64,000 bases of DNA from Lomentospora prolificans (taxonomy: Eukaryota > Ascomycota > Sordariomycetes > Microascales > Microascaceae). This document shows, piece by piece, positions 45,810-57,393 of the stretch (the stretch's first letter is position 1; each line of letters starts with the position of its first letter). A model generated the notes under the pieces. It was not told where the DNA came from. It did not search any database and saw only the letters and a list, made by a program, of their open reading frames with translations. The stretch is taken from contig JARFXM010000006.1 of assembly GCA_029532625.1 (NCBI GenBank), positions 3,658,001 through 3,722,000 of the forward strand, given 5' to 3'. The position numbers were made by a program, and so were the translations under genes.

Positions 45810-47666
45810 ATGATGTTTGACGACAGGTCCTCCTCCAAGAGCAAGAGGGAACTGAGTCCCGTTCCTCGTCCCAGCTCCGTCTCGAGTAACGAATGCGACA
45901 ATGCTGACGGCCTCCAGCGCCGCCTCAACAACCGTCAGATCCAACTGATCGCCATCGGTGGTTCCATTGGTACTGGTCTCTTCATCGGTATCGGTGCCGG
46001 TCTGGCTAAAGGTGGCCCCGGTAGCCTCCTTGTGTGTACCGCCCTCTATGCCTGTGTCCTCGCCCTCGTCAACAACTCCATCGCCGAAATGAGCACCTAC
46101 ATGCCCGTCTCCGGCGGCTTCATCCGTCTTGCCGGTGCCTGGGTCGACGATGCCCTCGGGTTCATGGTTGGCTGGAATTTCTTCCTCTACGAAGCCCTCC
46201 TAATCCCCTTTGAAATCGTTGCTCTCAATCTCGTGCTCTCCTTCTGGAACGACAAGATCACCGACCCAGGACCCACTGCCGGGTTCTGTGCCGCCATCAT
46301 CATCGTATATGGGTAAGGCCTGGGCCATGAGTTGATTCGTGGCGCCCACCATCAGGGAAGCAAGCCACCCCCACACATGGTGTCGTCTCGTATCAACTCT
46401 GTGTTACATCTCTCTTTGTCCCTCCCCCGCCCGCCGTCTGTGCCCGTATGCTAAACTTTTCGTGTGTCTTCATGTAGTATACTGAATGTCCTGGCTGTTG
46501 GTGTCTTTGGTGAAGCCGAATTCTGGTTGTCTATTGGCAAAGTCCTCCTCATCTTTATCCTCTTTGGATTCACCTTTGTGACAATGGTCGGTGGTAACCC
46601 CCAGCATGATGCATATGGCTTCCGCTACTGGAGTAATCCAAACGACGCGTTTGCTACATACCGCTCATTTGGTGATCTTGGCCGTCTCGAGGGCTTCATG
46701 GGCGCGCTTGCCGCCGCCGCCTTCTACGTGGTTGGCCCCGACTACATCTCCATGGTCGCCGCCGAGGCCAAGCACCCCAGCAGATACATCAAGACTGCCT
46801 TCAAGACTGTCTACTTCCGCTTCGGCCTCTTCTTTATCGGCGCCGCCTTGACCTGTGGCATCGTCGTGGCCCACAATGATCCCGCCCTCGTGAACATTCA
46901 TATTGACGGTGCTGGAGGCGGAACCGCCGCTGCCTCCCCCTACGTTATTGCTATGACCAACATGGGTATTGGCGTTTTGCCCCACATCGTGAATGCTTTG
47001 CTATTTACGACCATCTTCTCCGCCGGTAACACTTACACTTACTGCGCGACTCGATCGCTTTACAGTCTTGCTCTCGAGGGCCGAGCTCCCGCTTTCCTTA
47101 AAAGGACCACCAAGAACGGTGTTCCCATTTACTGCTTTGGCATTACTATGCTATTCCCCTTCCTATCATTCCTGCAACTTGACAGCGGCTCCGCCAAAGC
47201 CCTGAGCATCTTGCTCTCGCTCATCACTGGCGGTGGTATCGTCGACTACATCACCATGAGCATCACCTTCCTCTTCTTCTACCGCGCCTGCAAGGTGCAA
47301 GGCCTTGACCGCAAGACCCTCCCTTACTACGGATATTTCCAGCCCTACGGCGCTTGGATTGCGCTCGTCATCCAAATTATCGTCGTCTACACTTACGGAT
47401 ACACAGCTCTTTCCCCCTTCGACGTCACCAACTTCTTCTCCAACTACACGATGCAAATCGTTGCACCCTTCCTCTACCTAGGCTGGAAGCTCCTGAAAAG
47501 GACCAAGCTCGTCAAGCCCGAGGAGTGCGACCTTGTCTGGGACCGACCCATCATCGATGCCTACGAAGAGAAGTTGATGGTTGTGGACCCCCCCACCACG
47601 TTTTGGTCCGAAATGTGCGCCATGTTTGGCTTCGGGAAGAAGAAGGTCTTTACGGAAAAGGCCTAA
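45810..47666 (+). CDS. Amino-acid permease (fungal AAT/APC family)
   Basis: Exons 45810-46312 and 46478-47666, separated by a 165-bp intron, give 563 residues, the usual length. The family signature RQIQLIAIGGSIGTGLFIGI lies at residues 39-58 in membrane span 1. About twelve spans follow, with SIAEMSTYMPVSGGFIRLAG, DYISMVAAEAKHPSRYIK, FSAGNTYTYCATRSLYSLAL, EGRAPAFLKRTTKNGVP and FFYRACKVQGLDRKTLPYYG. Both ends are hydrophilic and cytosolic; the N-terminus is Ser-rich. It is a plasma-membrane proton symporter for amino acids; its specificity cannot be read from the sequence. ATG codons at 45810 and 45813 are both usable. The upstream C/T-rich region and frequent C-ending codons suggest strong expression. 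Nothing is broken. Confidence 0.95.
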
Positions 47667-48079
47667 ATATTGGATAGCCACCGTGGTCTGTTGCGAGGTG
47701 GCGGAGCCCCTCCCGACGACACGAGTTACAACGTATACACGTCCCCAATCTGACACTCACGAATTGCCATTTCCTTCTTCGGAATTGAGCAGCTCCTGCC
47801 TCAGCCTGAGCAGGGTGAGTGAGCAGGGTCACTATTTTGGGCCACCCTGGCTATAGTTTCCATACCTACGAAGGGTAAAAAAACACACAGAAGGTGGAGT
47901 TGGGAGGATGAGTCCTAAGCCTAATCTTAGGACATATTAGTATCCTACCACCTGGCCGCCTTTCCTTAGGTAAATAACCAAGGAAATGATATCTACTATA
48001 TATATTCTATATACCCCTGAAATAACATTTCAAAAGTTCTATATATATTCACGATATAAATAGCCTCATTGACAATTAG
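47667..48079. other. Gap between convergent genes, with a perfect hairpin
   Basis: GTCCTAAG at 47912-47919 and its exact complement CTTAGGAC at 47926-47933 can form an 8-bp stem with a 6-nt loop, about 245 bp past the permease stop. The rest is AT-rich. The 3' limit of the GH79 pseudogene is uncertain here. Confidence 0.4.
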
Positions 48080-49418
48080 GGACGCATGATATGAAGGCAG
48101 GATGTGTGGGTGGCTAATATTGAGGCCATTGTCAGAGTTGGCAACAGGCTGAACGACTTATAGCGGAAGCCGACGCCATGATGGAAACGCAGCCCTTCAA
48201 TGCCGGATGACGCGGCGAGAAGTAGCCAGTCGACAGCCCAGTTAGCGCTTTCAACTGTGTTACTGAGACTAGGTATTCCGTGACTGTATTCCCGAATATT
48301 TTAGCAATTGACCAGGCTCAACGGATATCATACCTGTCTTGTTATACTTACTTGGCGTAAGAGTTTGTTTCAGCCTATAATACGATGTCAGTTACGAATC
48401 AAAAATATGGGATAAATAAGGTCATAATAACATACCAGGATGAGTTTTAAGCCCATGGACCTGGCAGCACGGGCTTCGCCAAGCTTCAATGTCATGTTAG
48501 AACGAATAGCGGTTTTATCCATGAACTTCGTAACCCTAATGGGTCGTTTTGGGTCGAACACCCCCGAGTAGCCATGAACAGTGAACTGAGAGGTATGACC
48601 ACGGAGTTTGGACTCGCCCAATAGACTGCCCATCAAGCTCCCATCTACAGTCCATTCTGGGGCGCAGAATCAAGTAAATGTCCCTGGGGAGAGCGTAGGT
48701 CGACCCGAGTTTGGACAACTGAGTTTAATCCCCTTGCTGATAGCTTGGGCATGATCAGGCCAAGTGTTCGTGTATTAATTGTACACGTCCCATTCTGGCC
48801 CAAGAGGCCCATCGAAGTTGAGCCGAGGGACTGGGCCGTAGAAGTCAGGCTCGTTACCGATTTCAACATTAACAAGCTGGATGTGTTTAGTGAGATTCAC
48901 CCGAGAGCCCTGGATGTGTCGGCTAGAAGGCGAGCCTGAGCGACCTTCTCCGTTCGATTAAGGGACTTCAAGTTAAGGCCCCACATAAATGGAGTGCCAG
49001 GCGGTCGATTGGCAGATAGGGCGTAAAAGTCGTGCCCGATAAAGATATGATCTGCCTTGGGGTTGGGGACCTTTTTAGTAGGCTCTAAGAAAGTTGCATT
49101 CATAACATTAAGATCGATAGTGGCACGATCTTGTGAGTTGGCGCCAACCCGCACGAAGGGCATGTGGCCGGTTCCCTGCTTGAGGTTTTGAAGGACCCGG
49201 TTAAAGTACTCATTCGGCTTGCCAACTTCTTGGCCTGCCCAGTCCGGCCAACGGTCCATCTCGATGCTGAAGCCGGCGAGGTGGGGCGAGAGCTTCTCCG
49301 CCCATTGCGGCATCAGAGCAGGTAGCCTTAGGGTGAACTCCTCCGAACTCTCTGCAGCCTCGGTTTGGGACAATGCTAGCGAAACTAGCGCACAGTGGAT
49401 AAAGAGGGACCTCGTGAT
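48080..49418 (-). pseudogene. GH79 beta-glucuronidase-like pseudogene
   Basis: Ordered pieces match a secreted fungal GH79 glycoside hydrolase. They include a signal-peptide-like SLFIHCALVSLALSQTEA, then LAGFSIEMDRWPDWAG, MPFVRVGANSQDRATI, and LVNVEIGNEPDFYGP containing the acid/base Glu of the NEP motif. FTVHGYSGVFDPKR, FMDKTAIRSNMTLKLGEARA, a short exon AETNSYAK between GTATGT/ATAG and GTAAGT signals, and ANWAVDWLLLAASSGIEGLR follow. Lesions seen: no in-frame ATG (the expected start reads ATC ACG AGG at 49416-49418), a frameshift near 48908 at SRALG, a TAA in the EWDVYN stretch near 48775, and another frame change before WTVDG. The enzyme would release glucuronic acid from plant or fungal glycans. 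The family call is strong and loss of function likely. The extent below 48100 is uncertain. Confidence 0.85.
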
Positions 49419-51501
49419 GGAAGGTTGTCGGTAAGTGAGAGATTGAGACTGAGATTGATAAGAAGTTACAACAAGTAGAACCCCATCTTCAGTTTATATC
49501 CTTTATCGGCATAGACTTTGGTTGGCAGTTAGTTGGAACATCCCGTTTCCTAGAATAGATCTAACCTCTTCCATGTGTGTTTGTGATCGATACTTGCTCT
49601 ATCTGCTGCGGGGGATAAATCCAAAGACTCTCGAGTCTGGTCTAATTATAACAAAGAGCGAGGCATTAGGCCGTAGTTGATGATAATCCGCTTGCGTTAG
49701 TCACCTATAGGTTTGGTAAACCACGATGTCCCTGCGAGGTGAGATCATATTGCCTTCCTTCGGTGGGTGGAAGACTCATCCGTAATGCAATCACAGGTAC
49801 GGTGAATTAGGTTTTGCGGGGTAGCTTAAGGGAGACCGCAGATGGGTTAGCTATGCGTGGCGGATTCGTATTTCGTTGGCACGATTTTCCGAATATTGTA
49901 GGAGACATGCATCACTTTTTCCGGGGGGAAGTGGCATGTGGACGTCACGCGAAGACTACGCCCTATTCCCACCAGGTCATGTTTAGAGGAGGTGCATCTA
50001 CTGGCACAATACTCTAGGCATTTACGGTTCCCCGGCATATGGCAACTTGAGAAAATGAGCTTGTCATTCTCACCACCGTTTTTAAGCATGGTTATCTTGG
50101 ATTTCCATCCGCATCAGCGAGTTCGTCCTTGACGAAAGCAAAAGGAATATATCCCACATCATAATCTCCCATCATATCCCAACGAGAACAACATATTCTA
50201 AACATGGTACGGGAACTGCGAAGATTATGGTGGCAGCACCACCTACATAGGCCTCGTTATTATGCACTCTCCGGACCTCTACACTACATATCAAATAATG
50301 ACATCCAGCGCAGTTCTATGAGGCTGAAGACGAAGTTGATAGCCCAATATTAACAAACGATAGACTTAACGCCTGTGATGAAATCTGCATTGGGGTGGGA
50401 GGGGAGCGTTGCAGATTATCTTAAAACGGGAGACATTGTGTATAGGATCAACAGGATCCTGCTTTTCACGTGCATGTTGCCATGTTATGGAGCGGGATGC
50501 GGACACAGATATACCTCGCCAGTGCTATCACTTCGAATCTGCCTGCCATCTAGTCTTGATTCCTAATAGAGAAGGTGCAGTAGCATATAGTAGCAATCGT
50601 AGGATAGTAGAAGTAGCGGGGTTGTAGTAACTATTAGTGATATTACAGTACCTTAAGCCTTATGGGGAGGAGTTGATGTGTGGGGCCCGGCGCAGGAGAG
50701 CAGAAGGCTACCAATCATTGTGTTTTCCGACAGGCTAGGAACACAGACCAGGACGGGCTCTAACCCCAGATATCCAGTCTTCGCTATAAGGGAAGTTGCA
50801 TTTGGGTGGATCTGGGAGGTAGGTATTACACCATGATGGTTTTTTCGGGAACTGTCAACTTACAGGGTCCTTAACAGAATACTCCCAAGAGACTCATGAG
50901 CATGCTTGTTGATTACAATTGTAGAGATGGACTGGTAATCCAATAGACCATTGAGTTCTTTCACTAGATGGAAACATAGCAGGATAACGACCCGTTTGAA
51001 TATTCTCATACCCAGGTTTGTCAATGTTGTTGTCCGGCTTTCTCCAGGCTAGCAGGGCTTGGATTTAGTCCCTGAGGAACACTTTTTGGACAGCTACTCG
51101 GATATTGCAAGGCGTATTTGGCCGGTATTTATGATGGCGGATATGGTGGCAGATATTTTACCGACTGCAACGCCTTGTCAAGTCGGCACTCGTCTGTGGT
51201 TCCCCAATCCTTCGCCCCAACGACACTGCACCTCAAGCGAGGCTGGGATATTAACTGCAAAAAACGAAATCCCGGTTGCTAGATCAGGCAACACACGAAT
51301 AGAATGGGAGATAGACCCTGTCTCAAGCTTGGCTGCCAAACCCTCATTTTTTTGGACCCCATCAGCTCCGTCTGGTGACCTCTACTTTTTGAAAAGCTAT
51401 ATACAATCAACCGACAAACCACTTTCCTCATTACTACCCAATCGGATTTCATACTTCAAAGCTCTCTTCTTCTTATCCGCCATGGCGATGATGGCTCGCC
51501 T
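49419..51501. other. Gene-free region
   Basis: About 2 kb with short frames. A 167-codon plus frame (51059-51562) ends just before the transporter relic and shows no family features. I see nothing else. Confidence 0.4.
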
Positions 51502-51890
51502 TTGGTGCATAACGATGCGACGCGATATGACCCAAAGGCAAGTTACAATTGGCGCGTTCTAGCCATCGTGCTCTCGGCTTGCTTTGGTGGCATGCTTTTT
51601 GTCTGGGAAACTGGTGTTGGTGGAGTCCTGGCGATGAAAGAAACCCAGACGCGCTTTGGCTACGCTGACGCCTCTCCGGGACATAAGGCTTTGCAGGATC
51701 AAAATATTGTATCGGCCTTGCAGCTGATTGCTTCCTGGCCTGTTTCTTTACATCATGGCTCAGTGAGAGACTTGGATGACGATTGTGCTTGATCGGAACT
51801 GGAACACTAATCATCAACAAGCGCTGCTCAAGCGATTGTTATGTTTATCATCGGTATTTATGTCAGAGTGGAACCTCCAGTAGAAGGAAA
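51502..51890 (+). pseudogene. N-terminal relic of an MFS sugar transporter
   Basis: A plus frame from about 51525 encodes YDPKASYNWRVLAIVLSACF, GGMLFVWETGVGGVLAMKET and DQNIVSALQLIASW. This is the first membrane span and loop of a fungal sugar/quinate-type MFS transporter. A frameshift near 51740 moves to LIGTGTLII, part of the GRRxxLxxG region, after which all frames close. Only about 120 of more than 500 residues remain. It is an independent copy from the transporter pseudogene at 3.5-5.3 kb and the residues differ. Confidence 0.65.
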
Positions 51891-53996
51891 GCCGGTAAGT
51901 TTGTGGCACGGCAAAACCCTCCTTGATGCCTTTAGATTGATCTTGATCACGGCGACTACCCACAGAGTCTTAGCTGCTTCTCGATTTGTATAGACCCAGA
52001 ATTTAACAATTGAAGCGTATTCGATCAATCTGGAACCTATGTATCCTCTGGCTCATCCGGGGACTCATCAGCATCCGGGGACTCATCAGCTCAGACCCTA
52101 ACGACAGCATTTTCACAAATTAGTTAGGTAGATTTCTCAAATACTTGGTGTTCCTCGATGATGGCCTGCACGCGCAAGCATTGTCTTAAGAAAGGATATT
52201 GGTGGCTTGCACCACCGCTCGCTACGTGTGAAGTGACAAAATACGACGGCCATCTTACCCAGTGGCAATGGGAGAATAAAGAGGATAAAGTTTATTTCGA
52301 GCTCGAGGTGGTACCATTTAGACTCGTTGCAATATTGATACTTGGGGATAATTTTGAGAGATATGCCGAACAGGTGTCACTGGCGAGCCCCTGACTGCAC
52401 CTACGCAAGACTGAATGTTGGTCCTTCAGCCTGGAGATATGGGCTCTCGAAATGTGTGTACGAGCGGAGGGTAGTCATGCGCAGAGGGGGCACTCTGAAA
52501 GGCTTGCTATTGAGAAGCTAGAGACTAGCTGTTTATTAAACCAGTTAAGTGTCGACGCCAGCGCGAGCTTGGACCCCGATGTTCCGTATGTCGGCTCGTG
52601 CTATTGTGGGAGGGTTCATGCCGGGCTTCTTTATGGATACACACCGGAAGTGATCAAGCCGGGTAATTTCAGTATCTACGCAAGGGTAAACATTGATCAA
52701 ATGGCTAGCACTCATTTGATACTACTTAGGTCTGATAGACTCCATCCATAACGCCTGGGTGAGCACTTACACAACAAAAGATACGGTCCGGAGCTATGGC
52801 TGAGAAGACGCGACAGAGTACGCGACGGGCAGGGAATGAAGCGCTGCCAAATTTTGCGAGAGCTGCGGACGAATACCGTCTTTACCAATTTATATGACCC
52901 TTCCAACTCGTTCGTCGAAATAGGCATATAGGAGTACGTGAGAAGGCTGGGTAGCTCGTGGCCCAGACGAGAACGATTCGACTGGTCAATCTGCGAATGA
53001 TTTGATCTCACTCAACATTTCAAAGGACACCATGGTGCAGGGGACTATGAGCTACCACTCTCAACTATTGATTGCATTAGAGCACCGCAGGTATATGAGA
53101 GCGTAGCATAATACCTATTGCGAGGAAAACTGGAAATGTCCACGTTCCCCTCTCCGCTCTTCACTTGAACTCGCTCCTCGCCCCCCACCAAGGAGCCGCC
53201 ATACACGGATGGATTCTACTTGGAGCCGTGAGACTATAATTCCACTATAACTAAATTGAATAACGCGGAACAAACTGCCCTTACCATAATACGTTGTGAG
53301 CTGAGACAACAGGGCCTATGCTTGCTAATACCAGCTGACCATAGCCAAACAGCACCAAAGGGCCAAACAACGTGTTTTCCCATTGACTTATAGATTTTGT
53401 AAGCCATGATCCATGAGTTCGGGGCCGGAGAGGACGAGCGACAGGAGTCTACCCAACAGGTTCACTGTCTTCGGCTTCCTTCCTCTAACCATGTCCTACG
53501 TGACTCGCAGATTGGGGTTTTCCTTTTTTCTTTAATACGCGTAGCGCTTGCGTAATGGAATCAAGATTACGTACATTGACCTATAAGTATGATCTTATTC
53601 GTTCCTCAATCAGAAAAACCAAAACAGGCTGAATACATGATCCCTGGCTTCTGGAAGCGCGCGGTGGGACTGCGGCTTGCTAATTACATATTCGTTACCT
53701 CGATTAATATAAGCCGCATTGCTATCATGGATTCGTGGTCTTTAATATATCGTTGAATTTAAAAAGAGTGGAAACACGCATCTTGAGCGCACCCAGTATT
53801 ATTCTTGAGCGACATGCGCGGTAATTCTATTATCTCGGGTCCCGGCAAAGCACGATGGGTTGAAGGCGGCGCGTCGTTCTCGATGTTAAATACCCCACGG
53901 TTTCTCGCTAGCCAAGACCTTGGCACTCTCTTGAGTTGAGCCGCCAAGTTACAAAGAGTACTTTACCAACCTCTTAACACGTTTTCTCTCTTTTCA
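51891..53996. other. Gene-free region
   Basis: About 2.1 kb. Open frames up to 99 codons are motif-free. The last 250 bp are the promoter and leader of the dioxygenase gene. Confidence 0.4.
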
Positions 53997-55282
53997 ATGG
54001 TAGCTTTCAGCCGCTTCCTTGGTCTGACCCTCCTTGCTGGGGCTGCCGTTGGCCACCCAGGCTCTAGCGATGAGGGTAGCATGTCGTACAAGCAGCGCCG
54101 AGCCTTCCGCAGTCGGGCTCGGCGCAGTTTGAACGCGTGCTCCGACACGCTCCACCAAGACCAGACTTTGAAGCGCGCGGCTGTGAGCCGCGCAGAGCTA
54201 TTCCAGAGACACAATAAGAGGGGGCTCACTCGTCGCGACACCCCTACCGTCCTTGCTACCGATCATTCGGTCCAGGTTGACGCCTCTGTGCTCGAGAATC
54301 CGGAGTCGCTTGACACGGCCCTGTTCCAAACCGAGACTGCGTGCATTGTTATGCCTGAAGGCGAGATCGGACCTTTCTGGGTAAAGGGAGAACATATACG
54401 CGATGATCTGATCGATGATGAAGCTGGAGTGCCCGTTTACCTTCATGCTCAATTTATCGACGTCAACACGTGCAAGCCTATTCCCGACTTGTACTGGGAT
54501 GTATGGAACGCCAATTCCACCGGCGTATATAGGTAAAACTGGCATTTTACTACCCGTCAATCATCTTGCAATTGCTGACAGCGTTTCATAATACCAGTGG
54601 CGTCCAATCTTCAATGAATGGCAACCCAAGCGATGCGGCTAATCTCGAAAATGCAGCTCTGCGAGGTATCCAAAAGACAGACGAAGATGGCATTGCTAGC
54701 TTCAAAACACTTTTCCCGTAGGTACCATTCTATAGAGCCTGGATTATCCAAAACTTTGGATGTCTGACATGCAGAAACCTTTCTCTATCTAGTGGCCATT
54801 ACGGCGGTCGATGCGTGCATGTACACATCGTGGCACACTTGAACGCCGAACTACTGCCCAACAACACCCTCACTGGCGGCTCAGTACCGCACATTGGCCA
54901 ATTTTTCTTCGATCAGGGACTCGTGGATGAGGTGGAAAAGGTGGCACCGTACAAGGACAACACCGCTATCGTCACGACCAATGCGCAGGACCACGTTGTC
55001 AACTACGAGACAGCAGACTCGAATTCGGACCCTTTCTTCCACTACACGCTACTCGGAGACACAGTAGAAGAGGGCATTCTTGCGTGGATCACCGTAGGGG
55101 TCGACGCAACCCTAGACCACGAAGCGCAGTGCGGCGCGGAGGTGGGCGAGGATGGAGGCAAGATGTGCGAAATCACCGGCAACTTTGGTATTCCCGGTGG
55201 CTTTGGCCCTCCTGGCGGCGGTTTTCCGCCCGGTGGACCAGGAGCACCGGGTAGAAATATACTGCCGCGGGATGAGCAGTAG
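53997..55282 (+). CDS. Secreted intradiol ring-cleavage dioxygenase
   Basis: Exons 53997-54532, 54598-54717 and 54793-55282 give 381 residues in phase. A signal peptide (MVAFSRFLGLTLLAGAAVG) and a basic propeptide-like segment with RR and KR sites precede the domain. The catalytic iron(III) ligands of intradiol dioxygenases are all present: Tyr178 in STGVYSGVQ, Tyr222 in GHYGGR, and His228 and His230 in CVHVHIVAH. The N-terminal family motif reads EGEIGPFWVKGEHIRDD and VDVNTC-type IDVNTCKPIPDLYWDVWNAN. The C-terminal 45 residues are Gly/Pro-rich (GGFGPPGGGFPPGGPGAPG), a low-complexity tail. The enzyme would open catechol-type aromatic rings outside the cell, for example lignin- or plant-phenolic-derived, giving muconates. 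It is intact, unlike its neighbours. Confidence 0.93.
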
Positions 55283-55949
55283 CTATCGGCGTCTTCTCTA
55301 GAGCTGAAGCTGGCTCGGACTCAAGAAAGATGCTTTGAAGTTCGCTGCACCCGCCCAGAGTCGTGTGAAGCAACAGTGAGTCAGAATATACTGCCTTGTG
55401 CACCCCTAACACCAGCAAGCTGGGTAGACAATTGCTTGATTCTCGGGCCATCCTTCACGGTCTAGATTTGTAGGGAGTAGCAGATCTCGTATCGAATATG
55501 ATTATTACTGCTCATACACTAGGCCTTTGAATACAAGCTTCATTCCACCGCTTAAAGTGAATATGATGTTCCTAAGTGCGGCAACTTCATCTCCATACCA
55601 AGTGTTGATCTTACGGCAACACCACCCCGATTCCGACTCCGTACACTTACCAGCGCCGCGAACGGTCGGCCTTTTTCAAACACTTATTCCCCAAACACCA
55701 GCCAGCTTGCTTGTCTTTGCCACTTTGAAGAGTAATACCAACACAATTTGACCTCGAGTTCCCCACGGCGCGTTCTTCAGGGATGATTTTACGCCTTTGC
55801 GCTGTCCTCGTCCAATGGCCGTAGATTAAGGCATACGCTATACCTGGTTGTCTCCTATACAGAGGCCTGCTCCTGTCTCGACTGAATCATCTTGCACTCC
55901 CTGGTACACCAACTCTCGCGGGCAGAACTCGGAACCATCTCATCATTAA
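55283..55949. other. Gap between dioxygenase and HglS-type gene
   Basis: Convergent 3' ends of 667 bp. No feature recognised. Confidence 0.4.
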
Positions 55950-57393
55950 TCAGTCCATCAAAATATGTGACAGTCCCAGCTCCTTCGCGCACCTGTCCAC
56001 ACTCTCTTGTTGCAGTCGCTCATACAGCTCAAATTGACTCATAATTTTGCACCCCAAAATGTCTTCCAGATCCGACATACTACTGTCAGTGTCCCTGAGT
56101 GGCGATTGAGAGACGTCTTCTCCCAAGTTAGACTTGAAGATGCCAGCAGCCGAGAGTGGTAAGAAGTCTTCATATGTCAACGGCTCGTATTCAAGGACTC
56201 CCTGTTCTAAAAGCTCCTCAAGTCTCGCAGGACTCTTGAGAACATCCGCACTATTTCGCTGATCAGGAGAAACATGATAACGGAAGTAGACTAAACCCTG
56301 GGCCCGGAGCTCATCCCAGTCATCAGGGTAGGCTTCAAAGGATTTTGCTAGCACCTCTTCGAAAGCGCGCTCATCGTCTCCGTAGTTGCCAATTTGCCGA
56401 GTGGCCTCCCCGAGAAGCTCATCGTACAGGTCGCGGCCTCGGGGCGTGACAGCAGCCCCGCGCTGTTCAATCTCTCCGAAACGCGCCGTATGTGATCCTG
56501 GGACTATGCCGCCATCCACGGCCGGGAAACTGACAGGCTCTTCGAGAGCCTTGAAACTCGTTTGACGGAGTAGAATGGGGCATTTCCGACGAGGTGGCCC
56601 CTCTATCCTCTCTTTTGCTGGCAGGTGGCGTTTGACCATTTCTTCCTGCACTAAATCAATATCGAGCGTCCGGGGAGTAAGGTGGTTGATGTGCGCGCTT
56701 GGGAAGCAGACAATATCGGCAATCATGGGGTGTTCTTGTTTTAGTTGGAAGGTAATCATCTAGTGAAACTGTCGATTGTGCGTGCCACTTGAAGATTTTT
56801 AAGCTTTCTACCACCAAGTCCTCTGCATCCTTGGCGCTCACGGGGCGGTTGGACTCGGCTGCGTCGAGAATTTCAAGAAGTCGTGGTGTGAAGAGGGACC
56901 GCTTCTCAAGGATTCTCTCCACCGCTTCCCGAGTGTTGTCGGACAGCAAATCTTTGCGTAGAACAGAAGTAAAGACCCTGAAGGGGTTACTGGCCAAAGA
57001 GTGTTCGGAAACCGGCCTAAACGCCGTCGCGTGCAGTGGAAAGTCAACCACGCTCAAGTCATAGTACCCGACAGGGTGCATCCCAAAGACGACAAAAAGC
57101 CTCTTGATAGTCCGCATTTCCTGATCGGAACCTATTCTTATGGCTCCATGCCTTTCGAGATGGTGTCTGACAGGTAGATCGCTCTGACCGAGCCCTTGTT
57201 GCTTTAAAATCCAGCCATCCGATCGGCGGACAATTTTCAAAAGGTCGCCATACAGGGGCACTTCAGATCTGTACATTTCCGACAGGGCGTATGTGAATTT
57301 CGTTCGCAGTTCATCCTGGCCACAGCTTGCTCTGCAACTATTGCTCGTGCTAGTCTTGTCAGTAAGTGTCCGCCATGGAACAGGCCGGAGCAT
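55950..57393 (-). pseudogene. DUF1338 / 2-oxoadipate dioxygenase-decarboxylase (HglS-type) with one frameshift
   Basis: Two overlapping minus frames together cover a complete DUF1338 protein of about 480 residues. The first (57393 to about 56760) holds ELRTKFTYALSEMYRSEVPL, LERHGAIRIG, FGMHPVGYYDLS, HATAFRPVSE and NPFRVFTSVLRKDLLSDN. The second (about 56759 to 55950) holds PMIADIVCFPSAHINHLTPR, CPILLRQTSFKAL and HTARFGEIEQRGAAVTPRGR. The known metal ligands of the family are kept: His and Arg in RHGAIR, His in INHLTPR and Glu in FGEIEQRG. Known members convert 2-oxoadipate to 2-hydroxyglutarate in lysine catabolism. The frames differ by one nucleotide around 56740-56762, and no intron fits there. 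The gene is either newly broken or carries a sequencing error. All other residues look undamaged, which favours a recent event. Confidence 0.85.
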
